NCBI GenBank assembly: GCA_947525005.1
Contig: CANNUY010000008.1
Location: 1-64,000, forward strand
DNA from: an uncultured Candidatus Melainabacteria bacterium
GTDB taxonomy: Bacteria > Cyanobacteriota > Vampirovibrionia > Gastranaerophilales > Gastranaerophilaceae
DNA length: 64,000 nt
Direction: 5' to 3'
The translations under genes were made by a program, and so were the position numbers. Below the pieces are notes generated by a model, which searched no databases, was not told the DNA's origin, and saw nothing but the letters and a program-made list of their open reading frames with translations. Positions within the stretch are counted from its first letter, which is position 1; the number at the start of each line of letters is the position of its first letter. Shown here piece by piece: positions 43,319 through 51,867 of this stretch.

Positions 43319-44034
43319 AAAATATCTCCTATATAATATATTTTTTTTTCGTTATTCTCGTTTAATATCAACGAACCATCATTCGTAATACCTTCAGCTA
43401 ATCCTGTATGTATGTCCCCAAGAACATTTATTGTAATCTCTCTATTTAAGAAAAAGGCTCTTTCTACATACATATTTTTAACGGATAAAAACCCGTCTTT
43501 AATGAAATTATCATACAACAAACAAAACTTGTTTGAAAGTTTTTTTAAGAAATCTTCTTTAACGATTTTGACACCTGTTTCAGCAAAAATTGAGGTAGCA
43601 GGTTTATCTATTTTGGCTAGTGTTTCAGGGTTTGTGTTGAGGTTTACACCAAGTCCCAAAGCTAACCCTAAAAATTCAGCTCCTTTGGTTGTTCCTTCTG
43701 ATAAAATTCCTGCTATTTTTTTGCCATTTATTAAAACATCATTCGGCCATTTGATTTGTGCATTTAGATTATATTCTTCTTCTAAAATGAGTGATAAGAT
43801 AACGGATAAATATTGAGTAAAATTTGGGTAAATGGGGTTAAGTGTATTGAATGGTTTTAGAACGAGTGTCATAAAAAGATTTTCATCACCTGTATCAACC
43901 CATTTTCGACCAAGTCGTCCGTGTCCTGATGTTTGTCTATCCGTATAAACAATGGACATATCATCTAGTGATGTTATATTTTGTTTTACATAATCGTTTG
44001 TTGATGAAATTTCGTCTAAGTGGATTAAGTTCAT
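43315..44034 (-). CDS. birA: biotin-protein ligase
   Basis: 239 residues; attaches biotin to the target lysine via biotinyl-AMP. The catalytic motif GHGRLGRKW (G-x-GRxGR type) lies near 38-46 and KWPNDVLINGKKIAGIL near 94-110. There is no N-terminal helix-turn-helix, so it should not be the bifunctional repressor form. It is the first gene of the operon encoding the biotin enzyme it would modify (oadA K568), a tight functional coupling. Confidence 0.94.
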   Translation of the reverse strand: MNLIHLDEISSTNDYVKQNITSLDDMSIVYTDRQTSGHGRLGRKWVDTGDENLFMTLVLKPFNTLNPIYPNFTQYLSVILSLILEEEYNLNAQIKWPNDVLINGKKIAGILSEGTTKGAEFLGLALGLGVNLNTNPETLAKIDKPATSIFAETGVKIVKEDFLKKLSNKFCLLYDNFIKDGFLSVKNMYVERAFFLNREITINVLGDIHTGLAEGITNDGSLILNENNEKKIYYIGDIL

Positions 44035-44106
44035 GACTATATTTTATCACAAATAATTATTCCTATTTAATAAAAGTATGTTAATATTGTTTTAATAGGA
44101 ATTAGT

Positions 44107-44952
44107 ATGTCTAAAAAAATATTTGATTATGCCAAAAAACTAACAACGAATAAAAATCCTCTTTCAATATATATAGAACTGGAAAGGATTATGTATAGCG
44201 CAGGACTGTTTCAAGAGCAGATAGGTCTTATAAAAAATATTTGGCATATAACCAATAATAATGAATTACTGCTAAAAGCTGGTAATATATGTGCTACTGT
44301 ATATAATAATTTTGATATGGCGTATGAGCTGTGTAATCTGTATTTTCAAAAAACCAATCCTTCATTTTATGAAATGTATATGAGTATATTAAACAGGAAG
44401 GGTTATAACGAATTTACTCCCAAGTTTGACATTACAAATTATTCAGCGACTGTTTTCAAAGTTATTGATAAATATTCTGCAATAATCTATATAATTGTTT
44501 ATTTAAATAAACAAAAGAAGTTTAATGAAATATTAGAACTTATTCCTTATTTATCTGTTATTGATAATCAGTTACAGGAATGTATGTTAAGATTAAGCAA
44601 TAATGAAAAAGGTGTTTATAACATAGTTGTGACCTGCAATAATCACCTTTCAGAGTTGCTTTCTCGTAATGAACATCATAGTGATATAAATAAGTTTGCG
44701 ATAAAGCTAAATCCAGAAAATAAACAAGCATATTTAAATGTAATAGAGAATTATATGGCTCAAGATAAAAAAGAATTAGCTATAGAATTTTATAATGATG
44801 AATATTGCACACAGTTTAAGTCTGCAACATCAAATTCTGTAGTTAGTTTATACTGGAACTTAAGTGACATATATGCTGATATAGAAAATTATTATAAATC
44901 AGTGTTATGTCAGCAATCTGCTATAAATATTGAATTAGGAATCAGAGGATAA
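44107..44952 (+). CDS. helical-repeat (TPR-like) protein
   Basis: 281 residues, helical, with loose TPR-like periodicity (NIWHITNNNELLLKAGNICATVYNNFDMAYELCNLYFQKTNPSFYEMYM; KQAYLNVIENYMAQDKKELAIEFYNDEYC). No catalytic motif. It is 2 nt upstream of the tandem glycosyltransferase gene, which suggests a partner or scaffold in the same glycosylation task. TAGGA precedes the ATG. Confidence 0.65.
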   Translation: MSKKIFDYAKKLTTNKNPLSIYIELERIMYSAGLFQEQIGLIKNIWHITNNNELLLKAGNICATVYNNFDMAYELCNLYFQKTNPSFYEMYMSILNRKGYNEFTPKFDITNYSATVFKVIDKYSAIIYIIVYLNKQKKFNEILELIPYLSVIDNQLQECMLRLSNNEKGVYNIVVTCNNHLSELLSRNEHHSDINKFAIKLNPENKQAYLNVIENYMAQDKKELAIEFYNDEYCTQFKSATSNSVVSLYWNLSDIYADIENYYKSVLCQQSAINIELGIRG

Positions 44953-44954
44953 TT

Positions 44955-46706
44955 ATGCCAACTTTTTCAATCATTATACCTGTTTATAAAGTAGAAAAAT
45001 ATATTAAAGACTGTATAGAAAGTCTGATTACTCAAACATTTGATGATTTTGAAGCACTTTTTGTTGACGATTGTGGCGGTGACAATTCTATAAATATTGC
45101 AGAAGAATATTCGAACAAAGATAAAAGAATTAAAATCTTTAGGCTTGATAAAAATCAAGGAGTATCAGTAGCAAGAAATAAAGCATTAGAACATGCTTGC
45201 GGAAAGTATATTATTTGTGTTGATCCTGATGATTGGCTGGAATTGAACGCTTTAGAAATTTTAAATGAAGCTGTAAATAAATACGATGTTGATAGTATAT
45301 GGTTTGACGGTAATAAATATTATGAAGAAACAAATAAAATTGATAAGAATTCCGTTAATAGCAATCGATGTGGATATTTGACAGTTACTCCAGAAAATAT
45401 TTATAAGCTTTCAGAATATACTTGCTTTAAAGTTTTTAAGACGGAATTAATAAAAAAAGACAATATAAAATGGCCAGAAGGAATAACATTAGGCGAAGAC
45501 AGTGAGTTTTATTATAAATATTTTACGCTTCATCCGAATTCATACATTATTGAAGACAGATTATATAATTACCGAATAAGAAGTGGTTCTATAGTAACCA
45601 ATTACCAAAAAGGCATTGTGCAAATAGAAGATTTGTATAACGTCGTTAGGAATTTGAAAAAGTTCTATCAAGAAAATAACCTATGGTATGAATATAAACA
45701 AGCAATATTTGCGTTATTAAGAAAAAGAATTACCCTTGCAAAATTGACTGCTGGTAATTATGAAAAATCTCTGCAATTATCAAAAGAGATTCTTGATGAA
45801 TTCAATTTCCCAAATGACTTTAAACAATTTAATATTTCTTTAGAACCGTTGGTTTCTATTATTATACCGATATATAATGTTGAGAATTATATAGAGCAAT
45901 GTATAAGGAGTATCCAATTACAAAGCTACTCAAATTTAGAAATAATTTGTGTTGATGATAAAGGTATTGATAATTCAATCAAAATAGTTGAATCAATGTC
46001 TAAACAGGATGAAAGAATAAAAATCATTTATCACGATTGTAATAAAGGTATCGGTGCTGCACGAAATACTGGTATCAGAGCTACAAATGGCGATTATATA
46101 TTCTTTGTAGATTCTGATGATTGGATGGAAGTTGAATGTATTGAAACGGTTATTAAGAAATTTCAGGAAACAAAACTTGATACAGTATGGTTTAAGTCTT
46201 ATGTTTACTGGGAAGATTCTCGAAAGAAAGAACGTTTTTGGGAACAATATTATATGAACTATCCAGAAGGATATTTTAGAGTCGATGAAACAAATATGTT
46301 TTTATTCACGCAGTATGTTTGGAATAAGGGGTATAGAAAAGACTTTATTTTAAAAAACAATTTGTTTTTTGTTGAAGGATTATATTTTGAAGATATGGAA
46401 TATTTCCTTAGATTATATCTTGCATCTCCGAAAACTTATATGATAAATAAACTTTTATACACATATAGAAGGTGGAGTAATTCTGTAATTAGTTGTTGTA
46501 CCAAAGAAGTGAAGAAAGCAGAAGATTTATATAAAATTAATAGAATGATATATGAATATCTTGTAAATAATAATTTGTATGAAAATTTTTCAAAAGAATT
46601 TAAAAGATTTACTCAAAGCAATTTAAATATGTTTAGTGCGTTTCCTAACGTATACAACCAACTTTCTCCAATAATGGAAGATTTAAAAAAACTGATAAAT
46701 ATTTAA
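44955..46706 (+). CDS. tandem GT2 glycosyltransferase
   Basis: 583 residues with two complete GT-A (family 2) domains in one chain. The first is about 4-280: FSIIIPVYKVEKYIKDCIESL, then NQGVSVARNKAL, and the DxD-type CVDPDDWLE. The second is about 298-575: VSIIIPIYNVENYIEQCI, KGIGAARNTGI, FVDSDDWMEVE. Both keep the nucleotide-sugar and metal motifs, so both may be active, as in enzymes that add alternating sugars to surface polysaccharide. Donors are unknown. Confidence 0.9.
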   Translation: MPTFSIIIPVYKVEKYIKDCIESLITQTFDDFEALFVDDCGGDNSINIAEEYSNKDKRIKIFRLDKNQGVSVARNKALEHACGKYIICVDPDDWLELNALEILNEAVNKYDVDSIWFDGNKYYEETNKIDKNSVNSNRCGYLTVTPENIYKLSEYTCFKVFKTELIKKDNIKWPEGITLGEDSEFYYKYFTLHPNSYIIEDRLYNYRIRSGSIVTNYQKGIVQIEDLYNVVRNLKKFYQENNLWYEYKQAIFALLRKRITLAKLTAGNYEKSLQLSKEILDEFNFPNDFKQFNISLEPLVSIIIPIYNVENYIEQCIRSIQLQSYSNLEIICVDDKGIDNSIKIVESMSKQDERIKIIYHDCNKGIGAARNTGIRATNGDYIFFVDSDDWMEVECIETVIKKFQETKLDTVWFKSYVYWEDSRKKERFWEQYYMNYPEGYFRVDETNMFLFTQYVWNKGYRKDFILKNNLFFVEGLYFEDMEYFLRLYLASPKTYMINKLLYTYRRWSNSVISCCTKEVKKAEDLYKINRMIYEYLVNNNLYENFSKEFKRFTQSNLNMFSAFPNVYNQLSPIMEDLKKLINI

Positions 46707-46734
46707 TACGGAAAAGCTAAAAATTCCCGAAATC

Positions 46735-46776
46735 CATGCTGTGACCATGTTTTGACATGTTACAACATGTAACAAC
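46735..46776. repeat. CATG-rich inverted-repeat element
   Basis: Four CATG words within 35 bp (a fifth at 46798). TGTTAC and GTAACA form a hairpin around AACAT. Pattern related to the element at 52289-52362. May also end the glycosyltransferase transcript. Confidence 0.45.
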
Positions 46777-46788
46777 TTTTCAAAAACA

Positions 46789-46820
46789 CGCAATTTTCAT
46801 GTCAGTATATACTTTTTATA
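46789..46820 (+). promoter_or_regulatory. N14-type promoter of the GST-repeat gene
   Basis: CGCAATTTT (46789-46797), exactly 14 nt, then CTTTTTATA (46812-46820). Confidence 0.55.
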
Positions 46821-46853
46821 TATAAAAGATAGAAATAAATAAGGAGCATCATT

Positions 46854-47987
46854 ATGAGTTGGCCTTCTAGCAATTTTCATCATGATTCATTTGAGTATAT
46901 CAAGCCACCAAGACCTGAGTACAGGCCTTCGAGTACTTTTATAAATCATAATACATATATAAACTTCAATGGACCATCAAGTTCTTCTATCAGAACAGCT
47001 GGTTGGTTAAATTTTGCTGGAAACATATTTCAAGGATTATCAAATCTTGGTGCTGCTTGGATGATGTCAAAAGGTAACAGCACGGGTGCACAAGCAATTC
47101 AAATGGGTGGTTCAACCATCGGCAACCTTTTAGGTGGTGGCTATGGTGGTGGCTACGGTATGGGCTGGAATACAGGTGGTAGTGGCTATCTACTTGATCA
47201 AACATACTATAATCCTGTTCCTTTGATTCATGGTTCTGCAGGAGGCACTGGTTCAACAGGATCTACAGGTAACACTGGCTCAACAGGATCTACGGGTAGC
47301 GCTGGCTCAACAGGATCTACAGGTAGCACTGGCTCAACAGGATCTACGGGTAGCGCTGGCTCAGCAGGATCTACAGGTAGCACTGGCTCAACAGGATCAA
47401 CAGGTAGCGCTGGCTCAGCAGGATCTACAGGTAGCGCTGGCTCAGCAGGATCTACAGGTAGCACTGGTTCAACAGGATCTACTGGCAACGGCAAAATCAC
47501 AGCAGAAGATTTTAATAAAGCTATCGACGACAAATTAGATAGAAATGGTGATGGCAAAGTCGATGACAAGGATATTTTCAGTGCAGATGTTTACAACAGC
47601 AAATATCAACTTGGTCATACAACCTCAAAAGTCGGTGATAAAACTGGTATAAGACATGGCGTTGCATCAAAAAATGCAAATAACATAAATGCTGAAGAAA
47701 AAACTAATGGATTTTATAAGTACATAACTGTTACTGACAAAGATACTGGTAACGAATGGTCTTACCAATATGTAAACACTGATGCTAGTGGTAATCCAGT
47801 TTATAAATTTAGCCCAACCTATTCTGACTTGAGTAAAGATAACAATGGCAGTAATAAAGGCTGGGAAACAACTGGTCAATCTCCACAAGTTACAATAACA
47901 GTTGATAAAGCTAATGGACAAATAAAAATGGTAAGCAACGGAGATCTCTTCTCTGCCAGCCAAAAAGGACACCTAGGTAAAATCTAA
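46854..47987 (+). CDS. collagen-like GST/GSA-repeat protein with dockerin-like motif
   Basis: 377 residues. The N-terminal part is unstructured (INFNGPSSSSIRTAGWLNFAGN) and Gly-rich. Residues 130-213 are about 28 Gly-Ser-Thr/Ala triplets, a collagen-like Gly-X-Y pattern without proline. Immediately after is a calcium-binding loop DRNGDGKVDDKD (229-240), as in dockerin or EF-hand repeats. The C-terminal 130 residues are an unrecognised folded-looking region. No signal peptide. The triplet region (DNA repeats at 47241-47493) invites length variation. N14-type promoter; GGAG ribosome binding site. Confidence 0.75.
   Translation: MSWPSSNFHHDSFEYIKPPRPEYRPSSTFINHNTYINFNGPSSSSIRTAGWLNFAGNIFQGLSNLGAAWMMSKGNSTGAQAIQMGGSTIGNLLGGGYGGGYGMGWNTGGSGYLLDQTYYNPVPLIHGSAGGTGSTGSTGNTGSTGSTGSAGSTGSTGSTGSTGSTGSAGSAGSTGSTGSTGSTGSAGSAGSTGSAGSAGSTGSTGSTGSTGNGKITAEDFNKAIDDKLDRNGDGKVDDKDIFSADVYNSKYQLGHTTSKVGDKTGIRHGVASKNANNINAEEKTNGFYKYITVTDKDTGNEWSYQYVNTDASGNPVYKFSPTYSDLSKDNNGSNKGWETTGQSPQVTITVDKANGQIKMVSNGDLFSASQKGHLGKI
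47241..47493 (+). repeat. in-frame 9/27-bp tandem repeats
   Basis: Coding microsatellite of GGNTCAACA/GGATCTACA/GGTAGCACT-type 9-mers, encoding the Gly-Ser-Thr/Ala array. Larger 27-bp units recur with Thr/Ala exchanges. The antisense strand is also open across it. Confidence 0.85.
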
Positions 47988-47988
47988 T

Positions 47989-48627
47989 CTACCTAAGAAC
48001 TGATTTAACGACATTTATAGGGATAGCAAAGCCTATTCCTATATTTGACGTATTGTTATCAGGATTATAGATAGCCTGATTTATACCAATAACCTCACCT
48101 GAGGTATTCAGCAAAGGTCCACCTGATGAACCTGGATTTATCGCAGCATCTGTTTGTATTTTGTTTCTTTTATAATCAATCCTTGACACAATACCTTGTG
48201 TCAAAGTACCATTAAACCCAAATGGGTTACCGATTGCCAAAACCTTTTGACCTACTTTTATATTCTTTGAATCACCAAAGGTAATTGTTTTGAGTGGTTT
48301 TGCAGTATCAATTTTGAGTATAGTTATATCACTACTTAATTCAGGTGATTTAACAATGTGAGCTTTATATTTCTCCCCGTTAGAAATTGTGACAATCACA
48401 TCATCGCTGTTTGCTATAACGTGCGAACTTGTAATAATTGTTCCGTTAGAGTTAATTATGCACCCAGTTCCACTAGAAGTCCCTTTAGCAATTTTTGCAT
48501 CAATAGATACAATAGCAGGATTGATTTTTTCATAAACATTTATATTTGTCATCTCATCTTTGTCATAAGCAAAAACAGGACAAATTAGTTCTAAGCATAG
48601 AATTATTATTGAAAGTACTTTCTTCAT
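47989..48627 (-). CDS. HtrA-like secreted serine protease, no PDZ domain
   Basis: 212 residues with a Sec signal peptide (MKKVLSIIILCLELICPVFA). The trypsin-fold triad is H69 (ITSSHVI), D100 (LSSDITILKI) and S168 (NPGSSGGPL), with oxyanion loop AIGNPFGF. It ends after the protease domain, so the PDZ domain found in DegP/HtrA is absent. Likely a periplasmic or cell-surface quality-control or processing protease. Convergent with the GST-repeat gene one base away, with no terminator between. Confidence 0.88.
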   Translation of the reverse strand: MKKVLSIIILCLELICPVFAYDKDEMTNINVYEKINPAIVSIDAKIAKGTSSGTGCIINSNGTIITSSHVIANSDDVIVTISNGEKYKAHIVKSPELSSDITILKIDTAKPLKTITFGDSKNIKVGQKVLAIGNPFGFNGTLTQGIVSRIDYKRNKIQTDAAINPGSSGGPLLNTSGEVIGINQAIYNPDNNTSNIGIGFAIPINVVKSVLR

Positions 48628-48775
48628 ACGTTAATTTTGTTGTTTTTTATACACTTTTTCCATTGTTATGATGATTTTTACTAGGTTAGTATTGTCAAGA
48701 TTATAATTTTAATCTATAATACACAAGTGAGAGTTAAGATTTATCTTATAAGTACAACTAAAAAAGGAGAATAAA

Positions 48776-49534
48776 ATGTCAAGAATCGACTCATTCAAAC
48801 AAGCATTAATGGAAAAAAGAGCTGTAAAAATTATCGCTGGTATTGATAATTTTGATGCAGATAGAGTTAGAAACGTTGTTTTAGCAGCAGATCAAGCAGG
48901 TGCTAGTGCTGTTGATATCTGTGCTGATAGAGAAATTATTTCTATGGTTAGAGAATTAACAAATATGCCAATCTTTGTTTCTTCAATCAAACCTCAAGAT
49001 TTAGCTATGTCAATCGCTATGGGTGCTGATGCTATTGAATTGGGTAACTTTGACGCATTATATAAAAATGGTATTTCAATGACTGGTTCTCAAGTTATGG
49101 ACTTGGTTAGAGAAACTTTAAGCATGATTAACAAAGAAGAAGTTTTCTTCTCAGTTACAATTCCTGGTAACATAGAAATTTCTGAACAAATTTCTATGGC
49201 TAGAGAATTAGAATCAATGGGTATTGACCTAATCCAAACAGAAGGTCATTATTCAAATACTGATATCCCTAACGGTGTTAGAGGATTGGTTGAAAGAGCT
49301 GAATTAACTATTTCTAATACAATCGAACTTTCAAGAAATGTTGAAATCCCTGTAATGACAGCTACAGGTATTAACCCAACTACAGCTTCATTGGCTTTTG
49401 CTGCTGGTGCTTCTGCTATCGGTTGTGGTTCTTGTGTAAACAAATTAGATTCAGAAATCTCTATGATTGCTGTTTCTAAAGAATTAGTTGAAATTGCTAA
49501 TAGAAATATTGTTAGAGAACATCAATTAGTTTAG
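48776..49534 (+). CDS. ycf23: Ycf23/DUF561 family TIM-barrel protein
   Basis: 252 residues matching the DUF561 family, called Ycf23 in red-algal plastids and cyanobacteria. RAVKIIAGIDNFDADRVRNVVLAADQAGASAVDICAD is the N-terminal signature, and GINPTTASLAFAAGASAIGCGSCVN near the end resembles phosphate-binding loops of TIM barrels. Function not established. Its presence in a genome with no photosynthesis genes is good evidence of cyanobacterial descent. AAGGAG ribosome binding site, own terminator. Confidence 0.85.
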   Translation: MSRIDSFKQALMEKRAVKIIAGIDNFDADRVRNVVLAADQAGASAVDICADREIISMVRELTNMPIFVSSIKPQDLAMSIAMGADAIELGNFDALYKNGISMTGSQVMDLVRETLSMINKEEVFFSVTIPGNIEISEQISMARELESMGIDLIQTEGHYSNTDIPNGVRGLVERAELTISNTIELSRNVEIPVMTATGINPTTASLAFAAGASAIGCGSCVNKLDSEISMIAVSKELVEIANRNIVREHQLV

Positions 49535-49556
49535 TTCTTTATAGAATATGTTTTTT

Positions 49557-49595
49557 ATGCAGGCAGATAAACAAGTTTATCTGCCTGCATTTTTA
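49557..49595 (+). terminator. ycf23 terminator
   Basis: 15-bp perfect stem from ATGCAGGCAGATAAA, loop CAAG, T run. Confidence 0.9.
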
Positions 49596-49642
49596 TATGT
49601 AAATTTTTTATTAAAAATTTTGTACATAATTGTTTACATAAT

Positions 49643-49674
49643 AGCAATTTTTTTTAAAAAAAATACTTAATATC
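49643..49674 (+). promoter_or_regulatory. N14-type promoter of the 49703 gene
   Basis: AGCAATTTT (49643-49651), exactly 14 nt, then CTTAATATC (49666-49674). Confidence 0.55.
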
Positions 49675-49702
49675 CATGTAAGGTAAAAAAAGGTGTGTGA
49701 TT

Positions 49703-50392
49703 ATGACTTCTACAATAGGACAAGCTGTTTCAACATTTGGTAAATATGCTGATAGAGGCGCAAATTTTGTTTTCGGTACAGGTTCAACTACAATCGGTGA
49801 CGAAATCAGAGCCGCTGTCAAAGCAAGAAATAGAATGGGTAGAAGTGATAGTTTCGTTCGCTCAGTTGCAAATGGTTTTGCAAAAGGTGTTAAAAAAGAT
49901 AATGCAAAACTTGCAAAAGCAGGCTTTTTTAAAACAACAATAAACACTTTAAAATCAATTCCATCAGAAATGGGAGCAGGTTTTAAAGCTGGCAAAGGAT
50001 TAGGCAAAATTGGTAAATTTTTAAAACCATTAGGAAAAGCCCTTCCTGTTGCGATGAACGTGTTGTGGATTGCAGGCTCATTACCAAACATTATTGAAAG
50101 AACAAAAGACGAAGGTATAATTGGTGGTCTTAAAGAAACAGGTAAAACTGCATTGAAGATGGGCTCATTCGCATTAGGTAGTGCTTTAGGTGGCGCATTC
50201 GGAGGTTTCGGTGCATTCGTTGGTGGTATGGTTCTATCAACTGCAGCAGATTATTTATTAGGTGAAGATTATTCAGTTAAGAAAGAAAGATTAGCAGAAG
50301 AAGCAAAGAACGCTCAACAAAATGCCAATCCTGTAAATTATGATCCATCAAGAGCAACAAATCCTTTTGAAAGATTTAACGCAGTAGTTTAA
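49703..50392 (+). CDS. basic, Gly-rich unknown protein
   Basis: 229 residues from ATG 49703 (a GTG two codons upstream is possible). The N-terminal half is strongly basic (FAKGVKKDNAKLAKAGFFKTT; FKAGKGLGKIGKFLKPLGKAL). A glycine-zipper-like hydrophobic pair follows (ALKMGSFALGSALGGAFGGFGAFVGGMVLSTAADYLLG, about 155-192), typical of membrane-inserting peptides and some bacteriocin- or toxin-like proteins. No known family. AAGGTGTGTG places a GTGTGTG tract at the ribosome binding site. Confidence 0.65.
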   Translation: MTSTIGQAVSTFGKYADRGANFVFGTGSTTIGDEIRAAVKARNRMGRSDSFVRSVANGFAKGVKKDNAKLAKAGFFKTTINTLKSIPSEMGAGFKAGKGLGKIGKFLKPLGKALPVAMNVLWIAGSLPNIIERTKDEGIIGGLKETGKTALKMGSFALGSALGGAFGGFGAFVGGMVLSTAADYLLGEDYSVKKERLAEEAKNAQQNANPVNYDPSRATNPFERFNAVV

Positions 50393-50477
50393 AAATATAA
50401 CTAGTATAAAGTGTGTATATCTCAAGTATATACTATATTTCAGAGTGTTACGAAATTGGGAAAAATTGAATAAAAAA

Positions 50478-50509
50478 ATCAATTTTAGAAAAAGAAAACA
50501 CTTTATATA
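50478..50509 (+). promoter_or_regulatory. N14-type promoter of a candidate sRNA
   Basis: ATCAATTTT (50478-50486), exactly 14 nt, then CTTTATATA (50501-50509), followed by AGTACGGG. Confidence 0.65.
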
Positions 50510-50516
50510 AGTACGG

Positions 50517-50658
50517 GAATTAAAATTTAATAAAACTAATCGGGGAATTAAGTCAGATCTTAAAACGATGGACTAAAACAAAATTCTTTTTATACTCTCT
50601 CTTAATATCCTCGTGTTTATTTAATGTTGCAGTACAAGTTATTGCAACTTTTTCTTTT
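50517..50658 (+). ncRNA. candidate small RNA
   Basis: About 140-nt transcript between the N14-type promoter and a terminator (GTTGCA, loop, TGCAAC, TTTTTCTTTT; 50626-50658). No useful open frame. Its start shares AGTACGGG(G)AAT with the leader of the Gly/Phe/Tyr-rich gene at 33587. Confidence 0.45.
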
Positions 50659-50701
50659 GTAAAAAATTGACACAATTTTAAATATATGTAAGTATCAATT
50701 T

Positions 50702-51244
50702 ATGGAAAAAGAAAATATTATTATTGATATAGAGCAACGAATATTTGTTATACGTGGACAACGTGTAATGTTAGATAGAGATTTAGCTCAATTATATGGT
50801 GTTACTGTAAAAGCGTTAAACCAAGCAGTGAAAAGAAATATATAAAGATTTCCAAATGATTTTATGTTTAGATTGAGTAAAGAAGAATGGGAAGATTTGC
50901 GGTCACAAATTGTTACCGCAAATGTTTCAAAAGTTAGATTTGCACCATTTGCTTTTACAGAATATGGAACATTTATGCTTGCGAATGTATTAAATTCTTC
51001 AACGGCAACTCGAATAAGTATAGAAATTATTAGAGTATTTAACAAATTAAGACAATATGCAATGTTACAAAACCAAAAAAATACAGAAGTTGAAGAACTT
51101 AGAAAAATATTGATGTTGCATATAGATAACACCGATAATAGATTCTCAGAATGTAACAAAAGAATAAATAAAATCATTGAAGTTTTAAATAATCTAATAG
51201 AAAAACCAAGAGAAACAAAACAAATAGGGTTTAAGACAAAATAA
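50702..51244 (+). pseudogene. ORF6N-domain protein, interrupted by one stop codon
   Basis: About 180 codons. The N-terminus has the ORF6N signature (FVIRGQRVMLDRDLAQLYGVTVKALNQAVKRN). An in-frame TAA at 50843-50845 replaces what is usually Glu in KRNIERFP. The rest (RFPNDFMFRLSKEEWEDLRSQI...) is intact to the normal end. ORF6N proteins are common in phages and mobile elements. One G-to-T change explains the break, so it decayed recently, unless the stop is recoded. An internal start at 50864 could give a truncated protein. Confidence 0.8.
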
Positions 51245-51376
51245 CTTTATTATGTTATTCATGTGGATTTTGTGCAGGTTGAGGACGTAGTCCGAAACTT
51301 GAAGTAGTACGTGACATAGCAAATAAAATTTGCAAAGCAATCAAATGAGCGACTGTATTCTGTCTTATCTGCAAAT

Positions 51377-51403
51377 AAAAACGCAGGTGCATAGCACCTG
51401 CGT
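51377..51403 (-). terminator. hpf terminator
   Basis: Minus strand: ACGCAGGTGC, 3-nt loop, GCACCTGCGT and TTTTTATTTG. Confidence 0.8.
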
Positions 51404-51426
51404 AAAAACTTTTATAGATTATAATA

Positions 51427-51786
51427 CTAAACTTCTTCTGCTACTTCTTCATTAGAATCTTTTACATTTCTAATTGAATCTTTATCTGAAGATAGCGATT
51501 TATCTTTAAACTTTTTAACTTGTCTGTCTAATTTATCAGCAACTAAGTCAATACTTGCATACATTGATTCAGCTGATTCTTCAACGTGAATGTTTTTCCC
51601 GTTCAATTTACATGAAACTTCTGCAATATGTTTTCCTGATGCTGCTGGATTTTTTATCACTGTCAAGATTACATCAATCGCTGTGATTTGATCGTAGTGA
51701 TTAGCTACCTTACCTAATTTTTCTTTTACGTAAGCTTTAATAGCATCTGTAATTTCAATGTTTTTTCCATTTACGTGAATGTGCAT
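51427..51786 (-). CDS. hpf: ribosome hibernation-promoting factor, short form
   Basis: 119 residues. The RaiA/HPF domain (about 1-95: MHIHVNGKNIEITDAIKAYVKEKL...VDLVADKLDRQVKKFKDK) binds the 30S decoding region in stationary phase. The C-terminal dimerisation domain of long HPF is absent and replaced by a short acidic tail (SNEEVAEEV). AGGAGG ribosome binding site. Monocistronic with a good terminator. Confidence 0.93.
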   Translation of the reverse strand: MHIHVNGKNIEITDAIKAYVKEKLGKVANHYDQITAIDVILTVIKNPAASGKHIAEVSCKLNGKNIHVEESAESMYASIDLVADKLDRQVKKFKDKSLSSDKDSIRNVKDSNEEVAEEV

Positions 51787-51867
51787 TTATGCCTCCTAAT
51801 ATTCTACCTCTTTCATGATACAACAAATTCAGAAATTTTTAAACCCTTTATTATCTAATTTCTTCGT

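Noticed and set aside
47228..47569. Long minus-strand Pro/Val/Glu repeat frame opposite the GST-repeat gene
   Set aside because: Mirror of the 9-bp coding repeat; the plus frame has the ribosome binding site, promoter and conserved EF-hand-like loop.
50595..50609. A further CTTAATATC box within the candidate sRNA
   Set aside because: The upstream box is poor and the preceding bases lack the TA seen in good copies; treated as chance.
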